Assembly (NCBI RefSeq): GCF_034670185.1
Contig: NZ_JAXMNY010000002.1
Coordinates: 1-64,000 of the forward strand
Length of the DNA: 64,000 bases
Source of the DNA: Nisaea sp.
GTDB taxonomy: Bacteria > Pseudomonadota > Alphaproteobacteria > Thalassobaculales > Thalassobaculaceae
Reading direction: 5' to 3'
In this document: piece after piece, positions 34,375 to 43,764 of the stretch
Layout of the letters: each line of letters opens with the position of its first letter
Position numbering within the stretch: position 1 is the stretch's first letter
The notes under the pieces: generated by a model
Database searches by the model: none
The model's input: only the letters and a program-made list of their open reading frames with translations
Told to the model about the DNA's origin: nothing
Program-made: the position numbers and the translations under genes

Positions 34375-36309
34375 TTACTCGCCGGGCTGCGGATCGGGCT
34401 CTAGGCCCCCACCGGTCTTCCCAGTGTCTTCCTTGCCGCCGGTCGGCACCGACGAACGGCGGCCGGCCCCGGGCTTCGGTCCGTCTTCCTTGTTGTTCTT
34501 CACCAGGCTTTCGCCAGCGAGCAGGGCTTTGATTTCGTCGCCCGAGAGGGTCTCGTATTCGAGCAGCCCCTTCGCCAGCGTTTCCAGCTCGTTGTAGTTT
34601 TCTTCCAGAATTCGACGGGCATCGCTGTAGGCGCCATCCACGATCCGGCGGATTTCCTCGTCGATCACCTTCGCGGTCGCATCGGAAACGTTCTTCTGCT
34701 GGGTCACGGAATGACCGAGGAAGACTTCCTGCTGGTCCTGCGAATAGGCCAGGAAGCCGAGTTTGTCGCTGAGGCCCCACTCGGTGACCATGCGGCGCGC
34801 CATGTCCGAGACCATCCGGATATCGGAGGATGCACCGGTTGTGACCCGCTCTTCACCGAAGACAAGCTCCTCGGCAAGCCGGCCGCCACAGGCGACCTGC
34901 AGGTCCGCATAGAGCTTGGCACGGGACAGCGAGATCCGGTCGCCTTCCGGCAGACGCATGACCATACCAAGGGCGCGGCCGCGCGGGATGATCGTCGCCT
35001 TGTGGATCGGATCGCTGTCCGGGCAATGCAGCGCAACCACGGCGTGGCCGGCTTCATGATAGGCCGTCAGCGCCTTTTCCTCGTCGGTCATGACCATGGA
35101 GCGGCGTTCCGCCCCCATCATGACCTTGTCCTTGGCTTCCTCGAACTCGGCCATGGCGACCACGCGCTTGCCCTTGCGGGCGGCGAGCAGGGCAGCTTCG
35201 TTAACGAGGTTCGCAAGATCGGCGCCGGAGAAGCCCGGCGTACCGCGCGCGATAACCTTGGCGTCCACATCCGGACCCAACGGAACCTTGCGCATATGCA
35301 CTTTCAGGATGCGCTCACGGCCCAGGATATCCGGGTTCGGCACCACGACCTGACGGTCGAAGCGGCCGGGACGCAGCAGCGCGGGGTCAAGCACGTCCGG
35401 GCGGTTGGTGGCAGCGATCAGGATCACGCCCTCATTCGCCTCGAAACCGTCCATCTCGACCAGCAACTGGTTCAGGGTCTGCTCACGCTCGTCATTTCCG
35501 CCGCCAAGACCGGCGCCGCGATGACGGCCGACAGCGTCGATTTCATCGATGAAGATGATGCAGGGTGCGTTCTTCTTGCCCTGCTCGAACATGTCGCGGA
35601 CTCGGCTGGCGCCGACGCCAACGAACATCTCGACGAAGTCGGAACCGGAAATGGTGAAGAAGGGCACATTTGCTTCGCCGGCGATGGCGCGAGCAAGCAG
35701 CGTCTTACCGGTACCCGGAGGGCCCACCAGAAGACAGCCCTTAGGAATCTTGCCGCCGAGGCGCTGGAAGCGCTGCGGGTCCTTCAGGAACTCGACGATC
35801 TCTTCAAGCTCGGTCTTGGCTTCGTCAATACCGGCGACATCGTCAAAAGTTACGCGTCCGACTTTCTCCGTCAGCAGCCGGGCGCGGCTCTTGCCAAAGC
35901 CCATGGCCTTGCCGCCGCCGCCCTGCATCTGGCGCATGAAGAAGATCCACACACCGATGAACAGCAGCATCGGGAACCAGGAAATCAGGATGCCGAGCAG
36001 GCCGGACATGCCCTCTTCAGGCGGCGCAGCGGCAATCCGCACGCCCCCTTCCTTGAGCCGGTCCACCAGACCAGGATCGTTCGGGGCGTAGGTCGCAAAA
36101 GTGCGCCCGTCGCTGAAGTGACCCTTGATGGTATTGCCCTGGATCACGACGTCGGTTACCCGACCGGACTCCACCGAGCTAAGAAAATCCGAAAATGCAA
36201 AATTCGGATATCCACCAGGTTTGTTCGAACTTTGGAATAGATTGAATAGCGCCACGAGCAGGACGCCTACGATAATCCAGAGTGCGAGATTCTTGCCGAA
36301 ATTGTTCAC
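34375..36309 (-). CDS. ftsH: ATP-dependent zinc metalloprotease FtsH
   Basis: 644 residues with two N-terminal membrane helices (residues about 6-24 and 105-123) flanking a periplasmic domain, an AAA+ module with Walker A GPPGTGKT, Walker B FIDEID and SRH arginines, and a peptidase domain with zinc motif HEAGH near residue 418. It degrades membrane and regulatory proteins. The start is put at a GTG (36309), because alphaproteobacterial FtsH begins NNFGKNLALW; an in-frame ATG at 36354 adds 15 residues. The C-terminal tail is long and Gly/Pro-rich. Confidence 0.96.
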   Translation of the reverse strand: MNNFGKNLALWIIVGVLLVALFNLFQSSNKPGGYPNFAFSDFLSSVESGRVTDVVIQGNTIKGHFSDGRTFATYAPNDPGLVDRLKEGGVRIAAAPPEEGMSGLLGILISWFPMLLFIGVWIFFMRQMQGGGGKAMGFGKSRARLLTEKVGRVTFDDVAGIDEAKTELEEIVEFLKDPQRFQRLGGKIPKGCLLVGPPGTGKTLLARAIAGEANVPFFTISGSDFVEMFVGVGASRVRDMFEQGKKNAPCIIFIDEIDAVGRHRGAGLGGGNDEREQTLNQLLVEMDGFEANEGVILIAATNRPDVLDPALLRPGRFDRQVVVPNPDILGRERILKVHMRKVPLGPDVDAKVIARGTPGFSGADLANLVNEAALLAARKGKRVVAMAEFEEAKDKVMMGAERRSMVMTDEEKALTAYHEAGHAVVALHCPDSDPIHKATIIPRGRALGMVMRLPEGDRISLSRAKLYADLQVACGGRLAEELVFGEERVTTGASSDIRMVSDMARRMVTEWGLSDKLGFLAYSQDQQEVFLGHSVTQQKNVSDATAKVIDEEIRRIVDGAYSDARRILEENYNELETLAKGLLEYETLSGDEIKALLAGESLVKNNKEDGPKPGAGRRSSVPTGGKEDTGKTGGGLEPDPQPGE

Positions 36310-36356
36310 GCCGATTATGCCTCGGTAGGGTTCCTGTTCAGCCGGACGGCCCATTC

Positions 36357-37712
36357 TTAGTCTGTCGTCGCGGCCCTGTCATCCCTGCTGGCCCGGAAAG
36401 CGTCGGCTACCCATGGCACAGCTGGACGAAATTCAATGTGGAACAAACCAGCTTCCAAGGGCCGCCGACTTGTCCATGTGTCCGAAAGGTGGGGGGCAAA
36501 GAGACGCCCGTCAAGGTCAGTTACAGCAGGAAGTGACGCGCGAATGCCCGCTGGAAGTGACATGGAGGCCTTCGCGGCCGCCCCGGTCAGCCGTAAACGG
36601 CGCTCACCCCTGCGTTCCAGCATGTGAATCCAGGCCGGCTGCGCACCTGACCAGGTGACGTCAAAACGTCCGTCCCAACGGCTCACACCCTGGCTCCGCA
36701 GCATTTCCGGGCCGGTTTCTCGCGGTGTTTCCCTGGCAATCCAGAGCCTGTCCGCCCGGCCGCGCCAGACGAGGCAGCCTCCGAGTGTGACAGGATCGCC
36801 AACGCCATCATCCAGCCGCCTCAAAAAACGCTTCATCCGCTCTGCGCGTGGCGGATAATCCAGCCCGCCGATCGATTGCAGCAATCCGGAGAACAGCTTG
36901 GCACGCAATGGCAGCGGCAAATTCAGAGCAGCAGAAAGATCGAGCACGGCGAATCCGCGCGGGTCCAGGTCAGCGAACTCAGTCAGAAAGCCTGCCAGTC
37001 GGGACTCACTCCAGTCCCTCAGCCGTCCGAATACCCGCGCAAGGCGATTGAGTTGGCGCGCATCCAGCCCGACTTCTGCCATTCCCTGCGCGCCCTGACG
37101 AACCCGAACCCGTTCGAAACGCCGGTCACGGTTACTCGGGTCCTCGACCCAGGCTTGCGCCTCGGCGAGGCAATGAGCGCGGAGCCGGACCGGCGGCAGG
37201 TTCAACAACGGGCGCAGGACAGCAATGCCACCACGCATCTGCCTTGTCCGGATACCGGCCAGCCCGTCGGGGCCGCTGCCGCGCGCAAGGCGCATCGCCA
37301 TGGTCTCGGCCTGATCCTGCATATGGTGTGCGAGGAATAGTGCTTGGGCGCCCACAGACAGCGCATGATCCGTCAGAAGCGCAAACCGCGCCGAACGGGC
37401 TGCCGCCTGCAATCCGGCAGCCGGTTTCACCCCGCGCCATGTCAGGATCTCGTGTTCGATCCCGCGCGCCGCCGACCAGCCAGATACCCGACGGGCTTCC
37501 GCAGCGGAGTCCGCTCGCAGCGCGTGATCAACAGTTACGGCAACGAGACGATGCCCTCGGGCACTGCACCAGCGCGCCAGCATCATGCATAGAGCCATGC
37601 TGTCCGCGCCGCCCGACACTCCGGCAATAAAGACTGAAGGTCCGGCAGAGGCGAGCGCCGGATCGGCGTCCTTGAGAAGCGCCTCGAATTCAGAGTCCGA
37701 GACTGGTTTCAA
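36357..37712 (-). CDS. tilS: tRNA(Ile)-lysidine synthase
   Basis: 451 residues. Installs lysidine at C34 of tRNA-Ile(CAU), switching its codon and amino-acid specificity; essential in most bacteria. The N-terminal PP-loop ATP pyrophosphatase motif is SGGADSMALCMML, with HHMQDQAETMAMRLARGSG downstream. The C-terminal part is divergent, as usual in alphaproteobacteria. It sits between cpoB and ftsH, matching the conserved order. Confidence 0.93.
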   Translation of the reverse strand: MKPVSDSEFEALLKDADPALASAGPSVFIAGVSGGADSMALCMMLARWCSARGHRLVAVTVDHALRADSAAEARRVSGWSAARGIEHEILTWRGVKPAAGLQAAARSARFALLTDHALSVGAQALFLAHHMQDQAETMAMRLARGSGPDGLAGIRTRQMRGGIAVLRPLLNLPPVRLRAHCLAEAQAWVEDPSNRDRRFERVRVRQGAQGMAEVGLDARQLNRLARVFGRLRDWSESRLAGFLTEFADLDPRGFAVLDLSAALNLPLPLRAKLFSGLLQSIGGLDYPPRAERMKRFLRRLDDGVGDPVTLGGCLVWRGRADRLWIARETPRETGPEMLRSQGVSRWDGRFDVTWSGAQPAWIHMLERRGERRLRLTGAAAKASMSLPAGIRASLPAVTDLDGRLFAPHLSDTWTSRRPLEAGLFHIEFRPAVPWVADAFRASRDDRAATTD

Positions 37713-37749
37713 GCCTGACAGTCGTTTTCTCCCGCTACCCGGGGATGAG

Positions 37750-38823
37750 CTAGCAGCCGATCCGCTGCCGTTCCGTCTCCGCCCGGCGCTTGATATTGGC
37801 GGAAGCGTTCGGGAAGTCGGTCTTCAGCTGATCGAAGGTGACGCAGGCATCTTCCTTCCGATCCATCCGGGCCAGAGAGAAACCGAGTTTCAGCAGATTA
37901 TCCGCGGTCTTGGAGCTTCCCGAGTATTCCGTATAGCCCTTGGCGAAGGTCTTGGCCGCATTGGCGAAATCCTTACGCACATAGTAGGTCTCCCCCAGCC
38001 AGTAGATCGCATTACCGGCCAGCGGGCTTTTTGGATGACGTTCGAGGAATGCGCTGAGCGCCTGCTCGGCAGATTGGAAGTCCTGCTTCTGCAGATAGGC
38101 AAAGGCGTGCTTGTACTGCTCTTCGGGAGAGCCGTCGGGCAGGATCTGCTGGGGAACAGCCGAAGGCGCGCTTGCGACGGTCTCGGGAGCTCTGGCAGGC
38201 GCAGGAGGCTGTTTAGCCTCCGTGGCGGGAGCCGGCGCATTATCGAGAGACTTGACCTCGGACTGCTTCAGATAGCCCAGAACGCCTTGCCCCTGCCCCG
38301 CGGCCGGCGTCTCCGTCGACGCCGGTTCAGCCGCGGCATTGTTAGAGTTGTCCCGCACGGATCCTGTCTGTAAGGGAACACCGCCACGCTCAAGCGCCTG
38401 GAGCCTGAAATCAATGTCTCGCACCAGCCGGTCGATACGGCCGGAATTCTGTTCCACCTCGAACTCAACTTCCTCGATCTTACCGGTGAGAGAGCGGATC
38501 AGGGTTTCAAGCTGTTGCAGACGGACTTCGACACGGGCGGCATAGCTTGTATCAAAGCCTGCGCTCTGATTGCCCGCGGCGGCCGAGGTCGTTGACGTCC
38601 CGGACGTGATCGGTGCCGGGGTCACAGGTGTCGCCGTGATGCCTGTGCCGCTGCCGCGATAGAGCTGGCGCTGCAGGTCCTGCATGTCGCGCTCCATCCG
38701 GTCGATACGGTTCAGCAAGTTCTGGACGTCCTGCGCGGCTGCCGGCAGCGCCGTCAGGGCGAGGACCATAAGGGCCGCAGCACCAATCGTGCGTGCTCCG
38801 CCAAATACGAACCGGCTCGTCAT
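37750..38823 (-). CDS. cpoB: Cell-division coordinator CpoB (Tol-Pal system protein YbgF)
   Basis: 357 residues. Signal peptide (ALMVLALTALPAAAQ), N-terminal trimerising coiled coil (NLLNRIDRMERDMQDLQRQL), a Pro/Ala-rich linker and a C-terminal TPR region (EEQYKHAFAYLQKQDFQSAEQALSAFLERHP). It links peptidoglycan synthesis by PBP1B to Tol-driven outer-membrane constriction. The start at 38823 has GGGAG upstream. A strong terminator separates it from pal, so it also needs its own promoter. Confidence 0.93.
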   Translation of the reverse strand: MTSRFVFGGARTIGAAALMVLALTALPAAAQDVQNLLNRIDRMERDMQDLQRQLYRGSGTGITATPVTPAPITSGTSTTSAAAGNQSAGFDTSYAARVEVRLQQLETLIRSLTGKIEEVEFEVEQNSGRIDRLVRDIDFRLQALERGGVPLQTGSVRDNSNNAAAEPASTETPAAGQGQGVLGYLKQSEVKSLDNAPAPATEAKQPPAPARAPETVASAPSAVPQQILPDGSPEEQYKHAFAYLQKQDFQSAEQALSAFLERHPKSPLAGNAIYWLGETYYVRKDFANAAKTFAKGYTEYSGSSKTADNLLKLGFSLARMDRKEDACVTFDQLKTDFPNASANIKRRAETERQRIGC

Positions 38824-38955
38824 CTCTCGAACTCCCAGTCTCACTATCGTCGAGTCTCACAATCGTCGCGACCGTCACATCTAACCCGCCAATCGAGCAG
38901 GAATAAGGCACGGCTGCCATCGGAGTGCAGGCAATTCCGCCTCCACAAAAGACAA

Positions 38956-38985
38956 CGCGCCGGTCTGGAAAACCAGACCGGCGCG
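38956..38985 (-). terminator. Intrinsic terminator downstream of pal
   Basis: A 13-bp perfect stem (CGCGCCGGTCTGG with its complement) around a four-base loop. On the minus strand it is followed by TTGTCTTTT. It lies just after the pal stop and before cpoB, so it should end or attenuate the ybgC-to-pal transcript. Confidence 0.85.
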
Positions 38986-39013
38986 GTCTAACTCAATCGG
39001 GCAGGCCGAAGCC

Positions 39014-39532
39014 TTAATTGATGGTGGTCACACCGCGACGGTTCTGTGCCCATGCTTCTTCATTGCTGCCGAAAGCAACCGGACGCTCTTTGCCGTAGCT
39101 GATGGTGCTGACACGACCGGCATCGACGCCAAGCGCGATCAGATAATCTTTTGCTGCACTGGCACGGCGTTCGCCAAGGCCCAGGTTGTATTCCCGGGTA
39201 CCGCGCTCATCGCAATGTCCTTCGATGGTCACGGTCGCGCTCGGATACTTGCGCAGCCAGAAAGCCTGACGCTCAAGCGTCGTACGGGCTTCCGGAGTCA
39301 GGTCGTACTTATCGAACCCGAAGAACACCCGGTCGCCGACTTCGGCGACGAACTCTTCGCGCGAACCCGGAGCAGCCGTAACAGCCCCTGTAGAGGCTGA
39401 TGATGTCGAGGGCTGATTCGCAGCCGGTACCGTCGAGCCCGCGCCGCCCGACTGGGACGCCGTTTCCTGGTCGGTCGAGCACGCGGCGACGAGGAGACCC
39501 GCAGCCACGATTGAAAGAAACTTCATTGCCAT
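39014..39532 (-). CDS. pal: Peptidoglycan-associated lipoprotein Pal
   Basis: 172 residues. Lipoprotein signal with lipobox LVAAC (Cys18), a Ser/Ala/Thr-rich tether, then an OmpA-like domain with FGFDKYDLTPEAR, the peptidoglycan-contacting TIEGHCDERGTREYNLGLGERRA and a conserved C-terminus. It anchors the outer membrane to the wall and binds TolB. GGGGG about seven bases upstream supports the first of two close ATGs. Confidence 0.96.
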   Translation of the reverse strand: MAMKFLSIVAAGLLVAACSTDQETASQSGGAGSTVPAANQPSTSSASTGAVTAAPGSREEFVAEVGDRVFFGFDKYDLTPEARTTLERQAFWLRKYPSATVTIEGHCDERGTREYNLGLGERRASAAKDYLIALGVDAGRVSTISYGKERPVAFGSNEEAWAQNRRGVTTIN

Positions 39533-39697
39533 TCTTTAACCCCCACAGAAGTGAGCCTTCGATCCAAGTTTACGGCCGTGCCCCTTAGACTCTAATCGGA
39601 CGCGCCAATCCTTTGTGTTCTCTAACAGATTTCTACGGATGGCGATACCCGCTCATTACCGGAGAAGGCTTGTCGAGAAAAATATATTTGCATGCCG

Positions 39698-41077
39698 CTA
39701 AGGAATCAAGGGCGACCATGCGGGATCGGAAGCATCCACAGGTGTGACAATCTCGCGCTCGTTATATCCTGTGAGGTCAACGGAGTAGAGTTTGGTTTTA
39801 CCCCCTCGGCCAGAAGAATCCGATGGGAACTGCTTGAAATATATAAGAACCCGGCCATTCGGCGCCCATGTCGGCGCCTCCACCAGATAGCCCTGGGAGA
39901 GCAGACGCTCGCCGGTTCCGTCCGGCCGCATCACCCCAATATAGAACTGACCGCCGACGATTTTGGTGAAGGCAATAAGGTCGCCGCGCGGAGACCAGAC
40001 CGGCGTTGCATAGCGCCCTTTACCAAAACTGATTCGCCTCACATTGCTGCCGTTCGCATCCATCACGTAGATCTGCTGGCTGCCGCCACGGTCGGAGTTG
40101 AAGGTAACCTGACCTCCATCCGGCGCGAAGGTCGGCGATGTATCGATTGACGGGCTATCGGTCAGGCGACGCACCCGCCGGGTAGCGAGATCCATCGTGT
40201 AAATGTCGGTGATGCCGTTCCGGGCCATACTCATGATCACCCGGTTGCCATCCGGCGAGAAACGCGGCGCGAAGGTCATGCCAGGGAAGTCGCCCAGCAC
40301 TTCCTGCTGCCCGGTTTCAATGTTGAAAATATAGACCCGCGGCTTGTCGTTATAATACGCGAGATAGGTGATTTCCTGCAGCGTCGGCGAGAAGCGCGGC
40401 GTCAGTACGAGATCCTTGCCGTCTGTCAGGAAACGGTGGTTCGCACCGTCCTGATCCATGATCGCCAGCCGCTTGGTCCGGCGGTCCGGCGGACCGCTTT
40501 CGGCAATATAAACGACACGGGTATCGAAATAGCCGGATTCACCAGTCATGCGCTGGTAGATCGCGTCGGAGATGATATGGGCGACACGGCGCCAGTTCGC
40601 CGGAACCGTGGTGTAGGCGTTTGCCACCATCTGCTGCTCGGCAAAGACGTCCCAGAGACGGAACTCAACTTTCACAGCACCGCTCGCCTCAAAGCTCACC
40701 GCGCCGTGCACCAGTGCCTGCGCATTGATCAGGCGCCAGTCACCAAACCGGGGCAACGCGCTCAGCGATACATTGCGCTGGATAAAGGCGGCGTTGTCGA
40801 TCGGGGCGAACAGACCGGAGCGCTCCAGGTTGGCCGCAATCACAGCCGCAATATCCCGGCCTATCTGCGCGCTCTCGGCATTGTTGCCGGTGAACTCGGA
40901 GACCGCCACCGGCAAAGGATCGACCTTGCCCTGGGTGATGTCGATCCTCAGCTCGGCCCGGGCAGGGCCTGTTGCAAGAAGTACCAGCAGCAGAGCCGGC
41001 AGCACCCACCGCCAAAGCATTGCAGCAGGTGAAAACTCCATAGTGCCCATAGAGCGGGACGGTCCAGCGAACCTCAT
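39698..41077 (-). CDS. tolB: Tol-Pal system beta-propeller TolB
   Basis: 459 residues. Signal peptide (WVLPALLLVLLATGPARA), an N-terminal alpha/beta domain and a six-bladed propeller with repeated TPRFSP, APRFSPDG, SPTFAPDG, TPVWSPRG and APTWAPNG blades. Periplasmic partner of Pal and TolA. The start is uncertain among several in-frame ATGs; 41077 is chosen for AGAGG six bases upstream, giving an N-terminal extension of about 20 residues before the hydrophobic core. Confidence 0.94.
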   Translation of the reverse strand: MRFAGPSRSMGTMEFSPAAMLWRWVLPALLLVLLATGPARAELRIDITQGKVDPLPVAVSEFTGNNAESAQIGRDIAAVIAANLERSGLFAPIDNAAFIQRNVSLSALPRFGDWRLINAQALVHGAVSFEASGAVKVEFRLWDVFAEQQMVANAYTTVPANWRRVAHIISDAIYQRMTGESGYFDTRVVYIAESGPPDRRTKRLAIMDQDGANHRFLTDGKDLVLTPRFSPTLQEITYLAYYNDKPRVYIFNIETGQQEVLGDFPGMTFAPRFSPDGNRVIMSMARNGITDIYTMDLATRRVRRLTDSPSIDTSPTFAPDGGQVTFNSDRGGSQQIYVMDANGSNVRRISFGKGRYATPVWSPRGDLIAFTKIVGGQFYIGVMRPDGTGERLLSQGYLVEAPTWAPNGRVLIYFKQFPSDSSGRGGKTKLYSVDLTGYNEREIVTPVDASDPAWSPLIP

Positions 41078-41112
41078 GATCGGCCTCTCAAGTCGGTCGT
41101 GATCGCGGATCT

Positions 41113-42069
41113 TCACAGCAGATCCCTCGGATTGAAAGTCATGGTGATGTTTTTCCATGACTCATATTTTTCAGGCGGCAACGGAAGCTTGCCGCAGCTC
41201 AGCACAGCGCGCCGGGCGCTTTCTGCAGCACTCCGGAAGAAACCGTCCCGGGACAGCCGTGCCTGGTCGACGATCCGCGCATCGCGCACGGTGCCGTCTG
41301 CCCCCATCTGCAAGGCAATCTCGATATAGAGGTCTTCCGCATCCTTGGCGCCTGCCGGCACGTTCCAGCATTGCGCGATCTGTCGGCGCACTGCGTCGAT
41401 CTCACTGATCGAGACCTTGTTCTCCGGATCGAACGCCTTGTCGGACCGGCTGCGAGCCGGTGCCTGCAGTTTGGCGAGCACATCCTTCAAGGGATCGGCC
41501 TTTTTCTTCGGCTTTTCTTCTTCCGGTTTCGCCGGCTGTGCGGGCTCCGTCTTCTCAAGCGTCTTCAGCAGGCGCGAGAAATCGAGCTTCTTGTCATCTT
41601 TTTTCGGCTTCGTCTCAGCTTCTTTCGGCGTCGGCTCCGGCGCGCGCGGCTTGGGGCGCGGTTTCGGCGCGGGTGCCGGGGCCTGCGCAACCTTCTCCGG
41701 CTCAGGCGCCTTCTCGGGCGCGGGCTTCGGGATCGGCGCAGGTTCCGGCTCGGGCGCTTCGACAACCGGCTCAGGCGCAGGTTCCGGTGTAGGAGCCGGG
41801 GGCGGAGGAGGAGGCGGTGCTGCCGGCTCAGGTGGTGGGGGCGCAGGCTTCGGGGCTTCGGGTTCCGGCTCCTCGGGCTTCGGCTCTTCGACCTTCTCGG
41901 GCTCGACGGCCGCCGTCGGCGTGTTTGTTACTTCCGAAATATCCACCATGTCGACAATGACCAGTTGCTCCGGAAGGATATCGTCATTCCGAAGTTGGGG
42001 CAGGCCGAACCATGCAAATGCGAACACCGCAACATGGATGCCGATGGATATGGAGAGCCCGGTGCGCAT
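41113..42069 (-). CDS. tolA: TolA
   Basis: 318 residues. One N-terminal membrane helix (residues about 5-22), then a long Pro/Glu/Lys-rich region (residues about 45-195) instead of the long Ala-rich helix of enterobacterial TolA, and a C-terminal TonB/TolA-like domain (CWNVPAGAKDAEDLYIEIALQMGADGTV). It transmits TolQR energy to Pal/TolB. The extreme Pro content is typical of alphaproteobacterial TolA. It starts four bases after tolR ends. Confidence 0.94.
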   Translation of the reverse strand: MRTGLSISIGIHVAVFAFAWFGLPQLRNDDILPEQLVIVDMVDISEVTNTPTAAVEPEKVEEPKPEEPEPEAPKPAPPPPEPAAPPPPPPPAPTPEPAPEPVVEAPEPEPAPIPKPAPEKAPEPEKVAQAPAPAPKPRPKPRAPEPTPKEAETKPKKDDKKLDFSRLLKTLEKTEPAQPAKPEEEKPKKKADPLKDVLAKLQAPARSRSDKAFDPENKVSISEIDAVRRQIAQCWNVPAGAKDAEDLYIEIALQMGADGTVRDARIVDQARLSRDGFFRSAAESARRAVLSCGKLPLPPEKYESWKNITMTFNPRDLL

Positions 42070-42073
42070 GGCG

Positions 42074-42517
42074 TCAGCGCGTCCCCTTGCTGTCCGGAAT
42101 TTCGGCCAATAGCGCGACCTTCTTGAAGCCGGCGGAGCTGATCAGCCCCATGACCTCCATCACGGTGCCATACTGGATCGACTTGTCGCCGCGCACAAAG
42201 ATCCGCACATCCGGGCGCTGCCCGGTGACGGCGTTCAGCCTCGGTACCAGATTTTCCCTTGGCACTTCGGTGTCCTGCAGGAAGATCACACCCTCCGCGT
42301 TCACCGAAACAACCAACGGCTCGACCTCATCCGTCAGCTGCGCCGCCTTTGTTTTCGGCAAATCGACCGGCACACCGACCGTCAGCAACGGCGCGGTGAC
42401 CATGAAGACGATCAGCAGCACCAGCATGACATCGACCAGCGGCGTCACGTTGATCTCGCTCAGCGGACGATAGCGCCCTCGCGCGCCCCGCCCGTTTCCG
42501 ATCATGGAAGCGGCCAT
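42074..42517 (-). CDS. tolR: TolR
   Basis: 147 residues of the ExbD/TolR family: a short cytoplasmic N-terminus, one membrane helix with the conserved proton-path Asp (INVTPLVDVMLVLLIVFMVTAPLL) and a periplasmic dimerisation domain. With TolQ it forms the proton-driven motor. Three bases separate it from tolQ. Confidence 0.96.
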   Translation of the reverse strand: MAASMIGNGRGARGRYRPLSEINVTPLVDVMLVLLIVFMVTAPLLTVGVPVDLPKTKAAQLTDEVEPLVVSVNAEGVIFLQDTEVPRENLVPRLNAVTGQRPDVRIFVRGDKSIQYGTVMEVMGLISSAGFKKVALLAEIPDSKGTR

Positions 42518-42520
42518 GGC

Positions 42521-43252
42521 TCAGCCTCCCTCGTCAAGCTGACGGGAAAGGATGGAGGCGAATTCGCTGGAGAAGGTTTCCAGACGTCCCGCATAACGGC
42601 CAAGGTCGGTGGAAATCTTGTTGTAGGCGATCACCGCGGGGATAGCCGCGACCAAGCCGAGGGCCGTTGCGAACAGGGCCTCTGCAATACCCGGCGCCAC
42701 CACCGCAAGTGAGGTGTTCTTGGTCGCCGCGATGGACTGGAAACTGTTCATGATCCCCCAGACGGTGCCGAACAGCCCGACAAATGGAGCGACGGAGCCG
42801 ACCGAAGCAAGAAAGGTCATGTGTTTTTCGAGGCGATCCATCTCCCGGGAAATCGAGAGCTGCATCACTTGTTCGATGCGCTGGCGCAGACTGGCCCGGA
42901 TGTCTGAGCCTTTCGTGGTCAGCCCTTTGGCGGCAGACCGGCGCCACTCCCGCATCGCTGCCGTGAACACACCGGTCATCGGATCGCCCGGCTGCCCGCC
43001 GATACGATCATAAAGATCCTCAAGCGACCCGCCGGACCAGAATGATTCCTCGAACTGCGCTGCAGCTTTGGAAAGCCGCCGCATTTTCAAAGTCTTGTCG
43101 ACGATAATCGCCCAGCTCCAGATCGACGCGCCGATCAGGATGACCATCACGGCCTTCACGATCCAGTCCGCAGCCATGAACAAGCCCCAGATGCTCATGT
43201 CCATGGCGGCGGTGCCTCCAAGCGTCACGGTATCGACTAGTGTCTGATCCAT
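42521..43252 (-). CDS. tolQ: TolQ
   Basis: 243 residues of the ExbB/TolQ/MotA family, with three membrane helices (near residues 20-45, 135-160 and 175-200) and the conserved VGLFGTVWGIMNSF and AIAATKNTSLAVVAPGIAEALFATALGLVAAIPAV patches (the latter read in pieces). It forms the stator channel with TolR. 47 bases follow ybgC. Confidence 0.96.
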   Translation of the reverse strand: MDQTLVDTVTLGGTAAMDMSIWGLFMAADWIVKAVMVILIGASIWSWAIIVDKTLKMRRLSKAAAQFEESFWSGGSLEDLYDRIGGQPGDPMTGVFTAAMREWRRSAAKGLTTKGSDIRASLRQRIEQVMQLSISREMDRLEKHMTFLASVGSVAPFVGLFGTVWGIMNSFQSIAATKNTSLAVVAPGIAEALFATALGLVAAIPAVIAYNKISTDLGRYAGRLETFSSEFASILSRQLDEGG

Positions 43253-43299
43253 TTAGATACTCTTCCCCGACGTCTGTCTTATGGCTTGAGCGGCGATCA

Positions 43300-43764
43300 T
43301 CACGATCCCCCTCCGTCGTGCCGGTCCAATTTTGATTTCACCGATTGTGGCACCCGCGCCGGGCGCCCCTTCCGGTCCACACAGGCAATGGTGCTGACCA
43401 CCCTCACCAGATATCCGTCCGTGCCCGTCTTCGATATGGTCTGCTCGACCAGAAACGACGCGCCCTTGATCCCGGCAATCACCGTCTGAATTTCGAGCGC
43501 ATCGTCGAGCCGGGCCGGCAGGCGAAAATCGATCTCGCTGCGCCTGACCACGAAAAAAACGCCTTCCTGGTCGGAGAGATCCGACTGGGAGACACCAATG
43601 TCGCGGAGATATTCCGTGCGGCCACGTTCGGCGAAACGCAGATAGTTGGCGTGATAGACAACACCACCCGCATCCGTATCCTCGTAATACACGCGGGCGC
43701 GGAGCAAATGTGTACCGTCCGCCGTGAACCCCGTCACCGCAGGCTGCAGCAACCGCTCAGACAT
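43300..43764 (-). CDS. ybgC: Tol-Pal associated acyl-CoA thioesterase YbgC
   Basis: 154 residues of the hot-dog-fold 4HBT family. YYEDTDAGGVVYHANYLRFAERGRTEYL holds the catalytic Asp of the family. It hydrolyses acyl-CoAs and is the usual first gene of tol operons. The start at 43764 overlaps the ruvB stop by eight bases, which couples the ruv and tol groups; GAGG upstream supports it. Confidence 0.93.
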   Translation of the reverse strand: MSERLLQPAVTGFTADGTHLLRARVYYEDTDAGGVVYHANYLRFAERGRTEYLRDIGVSQSDLSDQEGVFFVVRRSEIDFRLPARLDDALEIQTVIAGIKGASFLVEQTISKTGTDGYLVRVVSTIACVDRKGRPARVPQSVKSKLDRHDGGGS